Source of the DNA: Cylicocyclus nassatus
Lineage: Eukaryota; Nematoda; Chromadorea; Rhabditida; Strongylidae
Reading direction: 5' to 3'
Length of the DNA: 64,000 nt
NCBI GenBank assembly: GCA_958299035.1
Contig: CATQJL010000001.1
Coordinates: 11,135,817-11,199,816 of the forward strand
The position numbers and the translations under genes were made by a program. This document shows positions 12,835 to 25,597 of the stretch, in pieces. Position 1 is the first letter of the stretch. Each line of letters opens with the position of its first letter. The notes beneath the pieces are model-generated. The model was not told the origin of the DNA. It did not search any database and worked only from the letters and a program-made list of their open reading frames with translations.

Positions 12835-13664
12835 TAGTAATTTACAATACTGCAAATTCTGCTCAAAGACTTTTGCTGCACCATACAGCCCAGGTTGCCG
12901 ATATGATTCTTCCATGGAATATTCAGCATATTTCTCAATTTGGTTGAAATTTATCAAAAGTTAAACCCCTCTTTCCCATTCTCGTATAACAGTTGAGTGG
13001 GCGGAACTGACGCTCGCACACTTACGATTTGAGCAGCAACGTACCCCCTCTCCTATGAAAATATCTAATTCTTTCCTTTGGAAGGAATGGTATCGTTACG
13101 TGTAGGTGCCAATTAGAAAAGGTCGCGCGCAACAGGCTACCGGGCATAAGAGCGAAGGCCTCAGTTTGGGCGCCTCCGCGGACTACTGGTCCTGGAACGA
13201 CATGCAACAATATTGCAAAAGGACCAATTGGCCGCGAAAGGCGGCTTAAACTGGCGGCCTTCGTTCCCCTACCCCAGGCTATCAGTAACCTCACGCGAAG
13301 AATTCGGCCGGCATTATTCACAACACAGTTTCTCATCCTTTGTTGAATTTTCAAATTCCCAAATCAGTTTTGATTACTTATTTGAAGTTTTGCCATAATT
13401 TTGTAAAATTAGCCCTTTAGAGGACACATAGACATGCAAAGAAGAAAATAAGGGACTAATAAATAAGAAGCATTAGTAATCTATCTAGGTGTATGAATTA
13501 TGGGCAAGTTTTCTGTACTGCGTTCCGCGCACGATCACTGCAACATCCGTTGCGACGATTTTTAATGCAAACCACAATAACGAGTAACGAGCCCCCTCCC
13601 CCTTTGGAAGCAGCATTTCGCAGCAGAAATGGGTAATTATCCTCGAGTCATTTGTACCTTAATA

Positions 13665-14341
13665 CAGGGTGTCCCAAAAAAATGTTTAGAATGTTTGATC
13701 GTTAATATCTCTCTTCCCAAGAAGTCTTTTGCCTTGCTTCAGGTTCCGTTTTGTAGAGCTGGCTTCAACTTAGATTTCCATTATAGAACGAATCACCCAC
13801 CTCTCTTCATTACTGTAGAGTTATGGTAGAAACTTGAAACATATGGTGTCAATGTGGAAAAAGCTGCCGTTTCAAAATTTTTCAAAAAATTGTGAAAACT
13901 TGTGTAGTAGGGTTTTTATGGATGCTGAGTTCAATACTCAACTATTCACAAGATTGCGAAGCCTTCTAAACGGTGTAATCGCACTTTTTAGAAATATTGA
14001 AAAAATGGCCACTACCTCTTACCTGGCATAACTCTTCAATGAAGCATCATAATAAGTTGGGAACTTTACAGTTATAATCAGCAATTCTAATCAGCTTGGT
14101 GTAAAAGTTTTCAGGCTGTTTTGTTTCCTTTCTAAGGCAAAATATGGCCTTTCATAGTTCAAAACCCTTTTTGAAGTTTTTACCGTAACCCTACAGTAAT
14201 GAAGAGAGATGGGTGATTCGCCATACTATAAATCTAAGTTGAAGCCAGCTCTACAAAACGGTACCTGAAGCAAGGCAAAAGACTTCTTGGGAAGAGCGAT
14301 ATTAACGATCAAACGTTCTAAACATTTTTTAGGACACCCTG
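13665..14341. mobile_element. CAGGGTGTCCC-type foldback MITE (Tc1/mariner-like), copy 1
   Basis: TA-flanked, 677 bp, with inverted ends CAGGGTGTCCCAAAAA and TTTTAGGACACCCTG. The two halves are inverted copies (CTTCAACTTAGATTTCCATT on the left, complement on the right). It lacks coding capacity and is close in length and sequence to the copy at 27437-28116. Confidence 0.8.
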
Positions 14342-15345
14342 TATATGTAATGCACTTAATGCGCCTTAACTGACGAACTTGCAAGATTCGGACCTGCTCA
14401 TTTCCAGTAATTTCCCTTGTTCCCTATCTCTTTTGATTCTATGGTTATGTATTAGTTAGCACAACAGATATCTACAGTTTGTTACGCTAGAAAAGGTTTC
14501 AGTGAGGAGTTACTAGTAAGGTTGCCGTCGGCTGCCATGCATAGTGTGCACACTCACATATTGAGTTACAAATGACTCGAGCATACATATTCCGAGCGCC
14601 TCACTCTTGTGATGTTTCGAATGATCAGACGTCTTACCAAAGAGCTTTCAATACCGATTTTGAAGAATTTTTTTGAACATAAGAACCATAGGCAAGAATA
14701 CACAAAATGAGCACCATTTCCGGAAATGCAAAGCAATTAGATTTTGAAACGTTTGACAACATCAAACGATAACATACAAATAGCCACTAGGAAATATCAA
14801 TGTCTAAATCAAACACTGAAATTTCCAGTCAATTCAGTTAAAGTTTGAATCATTTCATCCAGAAACTAGAGTAAAAAAAGGAAATTCTTTCTGTAGCAAA
14901 GCTCCAACTGAATGAGAAATGCAGTTGCCAGGTATCTGAGGTAGAATTAAGGTAGAGTGAAGTTATATACTCAAAAGTGCTTTCAAACAAACTCCCAATG
15001 TGCGACGAGTAAATTTAGTGTCAAAGACAAGTTTTTAATGGAGATCTGTGAACTAATGTGTTTCTAACAGATTAGAGAAGATTTACTGCGTTCTCGAAAT
15101 ACCACCGCGATGTTTGCTCAAAACAAGTTCTTGAATTTCAGGAAAAGAGAAGTAAAACGAATTTTCCTCAAATAACCGGCTAAAATTGCAAAAAAAAAAA
15201 ATCAGAAAAGCAGCCCTTTTCGAGCTATGAAAGTTTCACATAATTATAGTGATGATTTATGGTTTAGCTTAAGTTTTGTTTCCTGTTAGTTTGTCTTAAA
15301 GGTAAACTTCCTTTTTCAGATGAATCATGCTGTTTTTGTTTTTCT
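14342..15345. other. No recognised feature
   Basis: AT-rich, many stops in all frames, no inverted ends found. Confidence 0.5.
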
Positions 15346-15735
15346 AACAGATTCGATAGAGAAAAGCAAGCTCTACAAAATGACCACCAAAGATCTGCCC
15401 AAGTCGTAATCCAGGTAAAGTTTGAAACCGAAATCAAAAAATTATTATGACCTGCTCTTTGCGAAAAAAAATCCTACGGAATGTTAACCGTGTCATAGTA
15501 CAGCACACATAGCAGAACTCAAGTATGCCTTCACGATTTTTTTTCGCACATATTGGGAAGAAAGACAAAAATGGCAAACTCCGCCCCCAGCCCCTCTCAC
15601 ATATGTCAGTGTATACTAAAGGCCTTATCGGGTATAACCTTGAAAGTTTCTTTTGTATGGGCCTTGGTTATCGAGAGATACCAAGTAAAAAAACCAAAAA
15701 AGTGATATTTTTGCATTTTCGGTCATTTTGAATTC
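15346..15735 (+). mobile_element. Fragment of the 8364/58132 mariner family
   Basis: Shares ATTCGATAGAG..AAGCAAGCTCTACAA with the 8364 element and GGCAAACTCCGCCCCC with the 58132 element. Ends not found. Confidence 0.5.
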
Positions 15736-17239
15736 TCAAATGCAAGACCCAATTTATAATATAATGCATTAATTTCAAGAAATCCAACAATAAAAAACAT
15801 GCAAGTTCGATTGATGAAAAATGAGTGGAAACGTATTAAGAGGAATGACGTGGGATGACATAGGCAGCAACTCCCAAATTTTTATTATTTGTACAGACGG
15901 ACACTATTTATTCAAACCTACATGTACACCTTGCATAACCTTTGTCATAAACAATTAAGCTAAAATGTTTGCGTGATCGTGCTTGTCTTTGCGATACTGC
16001 TTAAAAACATTTTTGATCAAATTTTGAGATTGTCTTCTGGGTACCAAAGTTCCTAAAATGTTCTCAGCATCTAGAAGGGCGTACGCAATGTTGTATAGAA
16101 AATCTTCAGTTTCCATAAAAAGCTATTTTACAATTCAGATTTTACTTCAATCAGAGTCATGGAAATGCATCTAAAGACACATGTGATTTGCATAAAAAAG
16201 TTTGTGAGACGAATTCTTCCCCTGTGAACGATATTTTTCGCCTCTGCACAACAGGGGTTTCAATGTTGACTTCTCTAAGCAAGCACCACAGCAAAATGAA
16301 GTAGGAGGACGCAGCGGGCGGGGGTGGGGGAGGGGTGGGGATCTTACAGTTTTTCAGATGTTTCTTTGGAGAGTTGTGTTAATAAAAGGGAGATGGATTT
16401 CCATACAATCGAGTTCTTCCCACCTATAACTTTTCTTCATTTTTGCTCATTGAGTATAAAAAAGTGTTCAACCGCACAGTTCGGAGCTTATATCTTGGTC
16501 CGTGCAGTAGTTGAGAACCTAGAGTGATCTAGAAGAAATACGTTGATGAGTTATTGAGGAATTTGCTGCCGATTTTAGCTATTCGTCAAACATTGCTTCA
16601 CCTAAAAATCTGAGAAAACCGTAAACTTTGAATGGTTTTTTTAACACGATGCGGAAGCTAAATGTCCAAAAAGCCATAGTTGTGCGGAAGTGCGCCGGAA
16701 ATTTGCTCAGTTGCGAACGAGGTCGTCATTGATATGAAAAAAGGTTTTCTGGAAGCCGATTGTGCAAACAGCGTTCTCAACATTAGTATCTGGCTTTTTA
16801 ACTCAAAAAATACTAGCTTCGTAAATTTCCCTGCGTTATCGGCCTAACCCAAGTCTGCCATCATTTAGTTCAGGTCTAACCAATTTGCTTCTCTTTCCAA
16901 ACAGATAGCTCGTTGACTTGCCTGAAGTTATATTACAAAAACTGAAACTATCTTGATATTTTTTAGGAGTCACTGGACTCTCCCCTGAATCATCTTGGCA
17001 AGGTTAATTAGTGGCCTGTAGTAAACCCCACTTCACTTCAAATGATCTCAACTGAAGGGCTGAGTTGAGGTATTTAAGATGAACTGACTATCAGATGAAC
17101 TAATCGGTCACTCTCACATGCTTAAAAATGCGACCTGATCTGAAGGGTTAGCGTCAGAGCATGTGCCGCCATGAATTCACCTGAAATCCGTAAGAGCAGC
17201 CTCGATTTCGAGATGAATTGACCGAGATCATGTGCAAGG
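15736..17239. other. No recognised feature
   Basis: AT-rich intergenic or intronic DNA; a G-rich patch lies at 16312-16345. Confidence 0.45.
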
Positions 17240-18100
17240 GATGAGACGCAGAAAAAAATCCCGTAAGTTGCTCGTGAGTAACTTACGGGACATTGTACTT
17301 GACGTATTGTTGCAGTACAAGGACGCGCAAAACTGCACAATACCGGTGCCCAAAAAGAAAAGGACGAATGAACAGCTGATTTCGGCAAAAAACAGAAGAA
17401 TAGGTTTTTTCCTTTTTGCAAAGTTTGCTTAGGTTTTTTCTACAAATGCTACTCAGAGCGACAATCTCTTTATTTATTTCCATTCGATTTTGTCCCTACT
17501 TCCTCAATGTTTGATGAAATTTTGGTTAAAAAAACGCAGTTTTGTTTTGTGCATTCATTTGGTTTGTGGATTCCTTGATAGCGGGCGTCATCGATTTTCT
17601 TCGATAGTGGCCGCTATCAAAGATTGCTCAGTGATGCGCAAAAATTCGCCATTGTCCGGCCCCGAACCACGGTCGTGCGGGCTGAGTACAGTCGAGTAGA
17701 TTTAGCGGTAAATATGGTGTGCTTGCACAAAAGGTGAAATGCGGTAAAATTGGTGCGTGAAGAAATAGTTTCGACTGTGACGCCGGCCAATTGCGCGCGC
17801 AAGATACCCGCGGTACTGACGCGGCTACTTGTTCACGCGCAAATTTCACCGCATTTCACATTCTGTGCAAGCACACTATATTTACCGCTAAATCTACTCG
17901 ACTTTACCAGTCATACACCTTTTTGGCCAAACCTGCACAAGAAGTGTAGGTGCTTCCTCTTTGATAGCGCGCAAGATTTTTATGCCTGAAAAGCGATTCG
18001 CATCTAGATCAATAGCTTGCGGGATGCTAGACCGAGGCGGCATACGATCAACTCAGGTCCGTCTCAGGGCAGATCCCCTGAAGGGGAGTTTACTACGGGC
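17240..18100. repeat. Dispersed repeat, copy 1 (interrupted by a MITE)
   Basis: Shares with 37780-38395, in the same order: GTAAGTTGCTC.TGAGTAACTTAC, GAACAGCTGATTT, GGCCGCTATCAAAGATTGC, AGATCAATAGCT and AGTTTACTACGGGCC. The 215-bp foldback at 17690-17904 is absent from the other copy. It has no recognised coding content. Confidence 0.7.
17690..17904. mobile_element. 215-bp foldback MITE (CAGTCGAGTAGATTTAGCG ends), copy 1
   Basis: TA-flanked element with inverted termini of about 70 bp (CAGTCGAGTAGATTTAGCG and the GTGTGCTTGCAC block), with a short GC-rich middle containing GCCGGCCAATTGCGCGCGC. It interrupts a longer repeat (17240-18100). It is the same length as the copy at 61160-61374, whose middle is in the opposite orientation. 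Confidence 0.85.
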
Positions 18101-18567
18101 CAATAGTATTACTTCACCAACCGAGCCCCGCCTTGCTTATTTTATAATTGCAAGAGCGTCTTCTGCTGGCAAACGAATAGGCATGATCACCATCTCTATA
18201 GATTACAATAACCTAACTTCCCGCTCACATGAGAGTTATTCATTCAAAACAGCCCTTATTGCAATTCACTTGAAGTTACTGCTCTCCCTAGCATACTTGT
18301 TTGGTGAGGTCAGACAGTATATCCACCATCAAACCTTGTTTGCTTTTAGAATCAAAATCATTTTGCTGGCAAAAAAGGGGGCATGGATAACATCTCCATG
18401 GATCACATTATTCAAATCTGATAGCTATAATCATAAAGCAGTCAAATACGAGCTTTCATCACACTTTATACGGATTGCACCCAAACTACATGATGCACTA
18501 TCGTTGTGGTTAGAATATGAGGAACTGTGTATTTTTTCTTTTTGTAAGGAAAGCCAAGAGCGTATTG

Positions 18568-18600
18568 AATAAATAAATAAATAAACAAATAAATAAATAG
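18568..18600. repeat. (AAAT)n microsatellite
   Basis: Run of AATA/AAAT units with one C substitution. Such tails can mark the 3' end of a non-LTR element, but no RT was recognised upstream. Confidence 0.75.
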
Positions 18601-19058
18601 ATTTCTCCTGCACATACCTAACTTGGACCATAAGAAACTTACTAGGAAGATGCTATGGTAATTTTCGAAAAAAGTAAAACTAGAATGCAGAAATCCTTTA
18701 AAATTACACCTGAAATTCTGCTAGCTGCCATCTAATTGTAAGAGAAAAGCGTTTTGACCTACTTAACTCTCAAAAAGGTGCCATTTAGGGTTACACGGAC
18801 ACGCAGAGGGCCTGAATGGGAATGGGAAGTGAACATACGATCACTCAAAATCCTCTTGCGAGACTGAATTAAGAAAACTATTCAAACGAGACTTTGTCAA
18901 AAAGCAGCATTTCATCGAATGAATCCCGGCAACAAATGTCACTACAGCCGAGCCGAAAGATGGTGTCAGGTTACGAAGCGTGGATCATCTAGGTATCACA
19001 ATAAGTTTGCGCTCGTGACTGTTCCGAACGCCATAGTGTAATAGGTTTCGACCGTATA

Positions 19059-19450
19059 ATTAGAAACTTTGTCGGTGATAAGAGAAGTATCTGAAATGAT
19101 CAATAACGCAAAATGACGTGGGTAACATAACTGGTTCTCTCGGTTTTCTAAAAATGCCGAAAATGGCCAAGTGACGAGCGCATAATTCAAAAAGTAGTTT
19201 GTAGTACGTCTTTACTATGTCAAATATGCACGAAAAAGTGTAGAAAGTATTAAAACGCCGGAATTTAGACAGCGAGAACAGGTTCGGTATCAAAATAGCC
19301 AACAACAGGGCATGAAAGGGTAGTTTTGTGATCTGAGCAAACAAGACATTTCGATAGGAAACGCAGCACATGTAGGCAGATGGGAACAGTTTTGTTGTCA
19401 TCATAATGAAAATTTGCATCAAATTCAAATCGCAAAGATCACTGCACTCT
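19059..19450 (-). CDS. Candidate exon, hydrophobic, unknown
   Basis: The minus-strand frame opens after a TTCTAATCAG acceptor (near 19450) and stays open for about 125 codons. It contains a hydrophobic run (HALLLAILIPNLFSL) and aromatic-rich flanks. An ATCATTTCAG acceptor inside it could begin a further exon that reads SLITDKVSNYTVETYY and stops near 19000. The pattern is compatible with a membrane protein. No family motif is seen, and AT-rich open frames of this length can occur by chance. Confidence 0.25.
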
Positions 19451-19639
19451 GATTAGAATAATGAATCGGAAATGTGAAAACTACTTCAAAAGCCGCTTTC
19501 ATGCAACTGTTTTGATTCTTCTCAATTTCACAATGGGGCTGCGGTAGGTTAACGGTAGCGAGAGGTCCCATCCTGAGAAAATGCATGCAGCTGCTTTCAA
19601 CATTCAATATTTGAGCTCTGAAAATTATCTCGAAAAAGA

Positions 19640-22600
19640 AATATTATCAAAAAATTTGGGACAATAAGGATTTGACTAGACAGCTGTGGCAAGAATATTG
19701 TAGTTTATAGGCTTGAGCAACGTACTTATGAACAAGAAAATCACAAAAAGTATTTGCAGCTATTTGAGAATTATCATTATTCGCAGGAAACTTTTCGAGT
19801 AGGGTTACGGTAAGTATACGGTAGCCGGACAAGGTCATTTCACAAGTTACCAATAGACTCGACAGAGCATTACTTTAATAAATGACATATTATATCTGTA
19901 CTTTTTTTTTATCATAACCTCTTCAATGTGAAATCTGTGCAGATTAGAGAAAGAAATTTCTATGGACCTTAAGAAAAGTGCATAAACTTCGAGTAACCTG
20001 AGAACACCCGGATAACCCATGGGATTCAAATCTATTGCGTCACTAGTGCTGATAGATTTACTGAGACAAAGTGGTTTTACATTACATTTCTCGATTACTT
20101 TTGCTTTTTTTGAAAGGAGACAGAGATGAGGGTGGAGATGCTAGAACTTAAGAAAAGCGCCAGAGAAAGGGCAAAAGAACCGGAAAGGACAGAAAAAAAG
20201 GGGGAGAATGAGAAGTTAGAGGTTAATAAACGAACAATGATATGCTTGAATGCTTGAATTGTCAGAATTTGCTCTGCAGCTGCGTAAACGCTGTCGACAA
20301 TTGGTACCATTTGCACTTTGATTATTTTGTCGTCAGATTACAGTTATCTGGTGCAGCTGCACCTAAGTTCGTTCACGCACGAGGATGTCTGCATTCAAAA
20401 GAATGTAATGCAATTCCACTCAAATCTTGTTTGCTCTAAGATCATATCTGACTTTGTGCGTCCTGAAAAGTTAGAATTTTCCAGTCTTCTTCTGGGGAGG
20501 AGGAAACAAGTATAGAGATTCTTTACTTTTAGAAATTATAAATTTCATTTCTATTTTTTTCAAATCTTGATAATTATGGTTTCAGAGCATGTAAAAATCA
20601 CACATTTCGTCATTCACATAGACATAAGCGCTATCATGAAACTCTAGGCGAAATAAACTGCTAATGAATGATTACGATGAGAGAAACGAGTTGTTTGTAC
20701 GGTTCCGCGTAAATAGATAGAAATCTATGGTCAGTGCTTAGCCAGGTAACGAAAGAACAAGACAAACAAATGACTGCCCATGACAAACAAATAGCTCTCC
20801 GACCTCCCAGGTCAGTGTGATCTGAGGTAGATCAACCTTTAGGATAGTCCTCATTCAGGAAAACGGTAAGCAGGTGCTTGAAAAGTGAGGAAAATAGCAG
20901 CAGAAATGTAAAAAAATGTCCTAATTCTAGCGCAGAATATTTTGACAACAGATCGTGGACAACTTTGTCTGCAAACATACGCACGAACCATCGCTAAAGA
21001 GGATTATCAACGTAGAGACCAAGGTAATCGAGGGAGTGCGTAATAATAGCGAGTAGTAGATATAGTGCACCATAGTACACCCCCCCCCCCCTCCTCCCCC
21101 CCTAAAACATTATGAGATAATCTTGTTGGAGTGTTCACAAAAAGATTATCGGTGAGACGAGATACCATAAAATGACAGCCGTGTTGCGCCATAGCGCTTT
21201 TCTGGGGATTACGGTAAGTGTACGGTAGTTGTTGCAGCGTCATGATTTTGACTGTCCTGTCTATCCATACGATTGATCTATGTAAAATTGTGATTTCAGC
21301 GGAAAAGCCTTTACGGGATCACAATAGGGACCATGAGCGGGAGGAGGGGGGGGGGGGGGGGGGAGAAGGAGTTGACGGGCAGTGCCGAAAGAGTTCCCAT
21401 TTCCCTGATTTATAGAGACCCGGTTTAGGCGCTACGTTTGGATCTGTAGACTCTAAAATTTTGAAAAACATCTTGAGAACCCTTCTAGGAGTGAGAAAAG
21501 CAGTATCAAATCGGCGCTTCTTCATCTAAAAAAAATTCTATCGCGCTTTTCCCTCCGAAATTAGTTTTTGGGGCAGGCATTTAAACATTAATTTTACTTT
21601 TATCGGATGAAGACGGCTTGAAGAGCAAAACATTATAGTGCTTGTGAGAGGCTGAGTAAATAAAGGTATATGTCATTCGAGGCAAATCCAGAATTCCGCC
21701 TACCGTAATTTCTGCTATAAAAAAGCTAACATGCGAAACGACTATCAACGTACTATGTCAACCAGATCTCCGCTCAAAATATGAAATATCTAATGGATAC
21801 TCCTATGGTAAGGGTACGGTAAATCAACCGAACTTCATGAAAAGGGCAATTCTTTCTTTACACTAGCGGTGATAGTTAGTCTCATACACAATTAACCATG
21901 GATGAAAGCGCAGATTTCGACTAATCTTGGTCTGTCAAGAACCAGTTCTAGACAAGTACTTTGCACTTAGAGTTTACCTTGTCGAAAGCATTTGTGCAAG
22001 GTACATGTAGAGGTTTCAAAGGCAAATAATAGGTCAATCACAAAAGCAAAGTGTTTTTCTTTGTCGCTTTAGCGCCCATTTGCATTGTTAGGTATGCTTA
22101 CGATGGCGTAGTTTTGGGAGAAATTCAGGCTCTATAAACTTCACATGCAAGATCTCGTGATTTTTGATTACTGCGTGAGTTAGAAGCATTGTTATCATTC
22201 GCTCATTTGGTCAATCATTTGTACATTCGCACACTTGGTTGTTCACAATAGGCAGTTTTGTTGACGTCTTCCCTTCCCAAGGTTTTATCATGCAAGTCTT
22301 TCATATTTAAAGTACTTTAACTCATAGAAATGATTTGCTGCTTTTGTATGTGACTAACAGTAAGTCGCGTCAAATGCAGATGTACATAATGCTATATACA
22401 TACATATCACCTTGATAAATGATCTCATATTCAAGTTGTCTTTTCGAAAATGCTAAAAGGACAGATATGCGAAGATAGTTTAATTACGGAGATTAAATAC
22501 GACTTGATTGAGTAAAGTGAAATAGAAGTAACACCGAAGTAACATAAACCTTTAGTAGAATTATAGAAAGCAGAACTATGTAGACTAGGATCGCGTGTGC

Positions 22601-24346
22601 TCTCAATTTTGTAGTTTATAAAACTTTTTAACCAACTTTTTTTCAAAGCAAGAGCAATAGAAAATGGGTAACATTTTGTTTTTGCTATTATAGAAAAGTT
22701 ATCTCTAGAATCTCTCCTCATGCTAAAGATCAAAACTGCAGTTTCTCGACGATTTAAATGTATGAAACTGCCAAGATTTATTTGTTGTTTGTAGTAAAAC
22801 GATCGAAAATCATCAGAAAGACACAAAAATTCTCAATTCTGTAGATCAAACATAGCTTTATATCAGATATGCGATATCATAACGTTTTTATTTAGTGACT
22901 ACAATTCAACATGATAATAAAGATTTCAGTAGGAGCCTTTCAAATTGGAAAATAGATATAAACATTTATTGCTGCGCAGAAAACTTGTAATATAAAGCAA
23001 AACACACATGACAACAACGAAAACGTATTTTATGCGAGAATTCCCTGGCTGTCTTTATGATGACATTTTTTTGCACAGAAGTGCCGCTGTTTCGCAAGTC
23101 TTTATACATAGAGTTGAGTCAATACAGTAGCGCTGCATAAAGGCCACTGAACTGTTAGTAAGATCACGGATTCCTAAGCATAATTTGGTCGTGAGAAGAT
23201 GGGACTTCCCAAAAAGATCGTATGAATCATCAACTTCCTATACATCCATTGAAACTGAATAATTGCTATCTTTCTCCCTTTCTAAATTGAGTCAAGCAAT
23301 TTTTTTTTGAAAATTTGGTCGTATGAATCAACTTCCTATACATCCATTGAAAGTAATAGAAGTTAGAAGAAGTCTTCTAAGATCGGAAGATCGGTCTTCT
23401 TGGTCTTCAATAGAAGTTCACCTCTTTTATATTTTACTTACTTTGGTTAATATATTTCATATAAGTGACCATGTTAACTAGTTAGACTACAATGACTACA
23501 TTATAATTTTTAGATTAATTCACACAAAGGATTGAAGACCAAGAAGACCGATCAGTCGAAGGTTGAGGTTAGTTCCCTTATTATTATCTTCTATCCATAC
23601 GATCTTCACTGATGATTTCCGGGGAAGATCGTACTCCTATCCTTTTCCGTCTAGTGGAAGGAACAAAACGGAATTGGATATCTTTTAATTTAATTTTATT
23701 TTGTTACTTTCTCATTTATTTTAGTTTTCTTATTGAACCAGTCTTTCCACTGCCTCTGAAGCTATTGAGCAGCTGAGTATTATAGAAGCTGGACCTCCCT
23801 ATTTTTTCTAATCAGAAATTAGGAGCTCGGTTGGTGTATAAACTTGGACCAAACATGCAAAAATGACATCCACGTCAGTTTGAACATTTGAAGAAATTAA
23901 CTTTAAGAAGTCAAAGAGTCTGAAATATTGAGATTGAATCCGGTATACTCAAACTTAAGTTAAGCTGTAGAAGTTACTAGACGTTTTTGCTTCTAGACCA
24001 AAAATAATCCCATAATTTCTGTCATCTTTTTTGAGCAGACTAACTGCCATTGAACTTCGTTACACCCCCTTCTATTTCGAAGCACTGAAAGATTGAAGCA
24101 GTCAAAGCTGATTCGGCTTTCCTGTGCCTTAGCAAGACACTATCTAGTCTACATCGGTTTGATAATAAGTAAACATTACTTAAGATACGACAAAATAAAC
24201 GAGAATGGAGTCTGATTAGACCATGTAAGAACAGATCTTGGTTTGGTTGGATATAGATAGTCAAGAAACTTGATCAATTGCTCATAGTCATAACAAAAGC
24301 TAAAGCTACTGGTAAATGTTACAACAGCAATAACCACGGATTTTTA
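19640..24346. other. No recognised gene
   Basis: AT-rich. A motif close to TTACGGTAAGT.TACGGTAG recurs near 19806, 21211 and 21808. Poly-C (about 21080) and poly-G (about 21348) tracts are present. A 131-codon AT-rich frame at 22431-22826 (minus) has no protein-like signature. Confidence 0.45.
23380..23557. repeat. Inverted repeat (23-bp arms) near a local duplication
   Basis: GATCGGTCTTCTTGGTCTTC at about 23390 is mirrored by GAAGACCAAGAAGACCGATC near 23535. To the left, CAACTTCCTATACATCCATT occurs twice (23229 and 23331). Confidence 0.55.
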
Positions 24347-24905
24347 TAAGGTTGGCTGATAAATAAGTTCGGTCGCTTTTGCGGCTTTTACAAATGCTGC
24401 AGACCAGTGTTTATTCAATGTTTGGTGTCTCTGGAAAACACTTCAGTGTGAATTGATGTAAAAACTCTATTTGAGTAGAACTCATCTTCCAAAGAAGAAA
24501 AAAGCCGCAAAGAAGTGAAAAACCCCAATTTTCTCATAGTGCGCAAATATGAGGAAATTTGGATTTGTTTTAGAAAAAATTTAATAAAGGGGCAAATCAA
24601 AATTTCTATTATTATTTATTGAATACGAAAAGCTCCTCTGTAAATAACAAACTGCTGTTCTCTACATCCATCGCAGTATGAAAACAATGCTTAGGAAGTC
24701 AAAGAAATGAGTTTTTGGAAATTTAGCCATGTTAATGTTAAGGCATAACTGTCTTTACTAATGACAGATAATCCTGAAAATTTGATTTTTGATAGAGAAA
24801 GCTTTAAACTACTTTTTTAATAAAAAATCATGGATAGAAAAGGTCAAAAAAGTTAGTTTTTTATGAAGATTTGTATGAAACGAACTTATTTTTTGGCCAA
24901 CCTAA
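24347..24905. mobile_element. Mariner-like MITE (AAGGTTGGCTGATAAATAAG ends)
   Basis: Left end TAAGGTTGGCTGATAAATAA and right end complement TTAGGTTGGCCAAAAAATAA, both followed by GTTCG; TA duplication; 559 bp, AT-rich, no transposase. Confidence 0.7.
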
Positions 24906-25597
24906 TAGTTTAGCGCCTCATTATCAACACCATATGCTTTCAAAGTTTATGCAATTGTGTATCTCAAATCAGGATGATATGATGGTATGAGTTCTAACGG
25001 CCAAAGAAGAAAAATTGTCATGATAATACTGAATGAGTCGCATTTGGCGTAGATTTGAGAATGGCGTCATAGTCACGGCGAAAGATATGATAAATATCCA
25101 TTATGAAAGGAGATAGGGGCCATAGCTATGCCGAAATCTTAGACCGCACTCAAGGCGGGATATAGCGCTTTCAGCTTTTTATTTCCCCCATTTCCATCGA
25201 TGAGGTATAATGAGTTGAATAAGAGAATATTAATATTTGAGAGCGAGGGTAGCATACCATTCCAGAACTTGCTGTCAGTGCATTTAGAGAAGGTTCAGAT
25301 ATCTAAAAGTTGAAAAAAAGTCCTTACCATTGTTGAGATCTGCGATAAAACTCTCGCCCATAATTATCATGGATATGCAGAAAGACAGCAAAAACGTCTA
25401 CATAATCACTGAAGCGTGAAATACTCCCTCAACCATGACATCATTGGTAATAACTATTCGCTAACAGTCCAAAAAAATTCTGGCAGATTTTAACACCCGG
25501 ACAGATTTACCGAAAATCTTGTGAAGATAATTTCCACACTTTTTCCGTTGCAAGAAGTTGAGTTAACATGATTTGGCATTTCCTTCTTACTGCTACA

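Noticed and set aside
17961..18572. 203-residue protein gene
   Set aside because: Longest frame in the window, but its start lies in a dispersed repeat, the composition is not protein-like throughout, and no domain is recognised.
23376..23400. Sequencing adapter contamination (AGATCGGAAGA)
   Set aside because: Only 11 bases match the common adapter start, and the segment belongs to a genomic inverted repeat.
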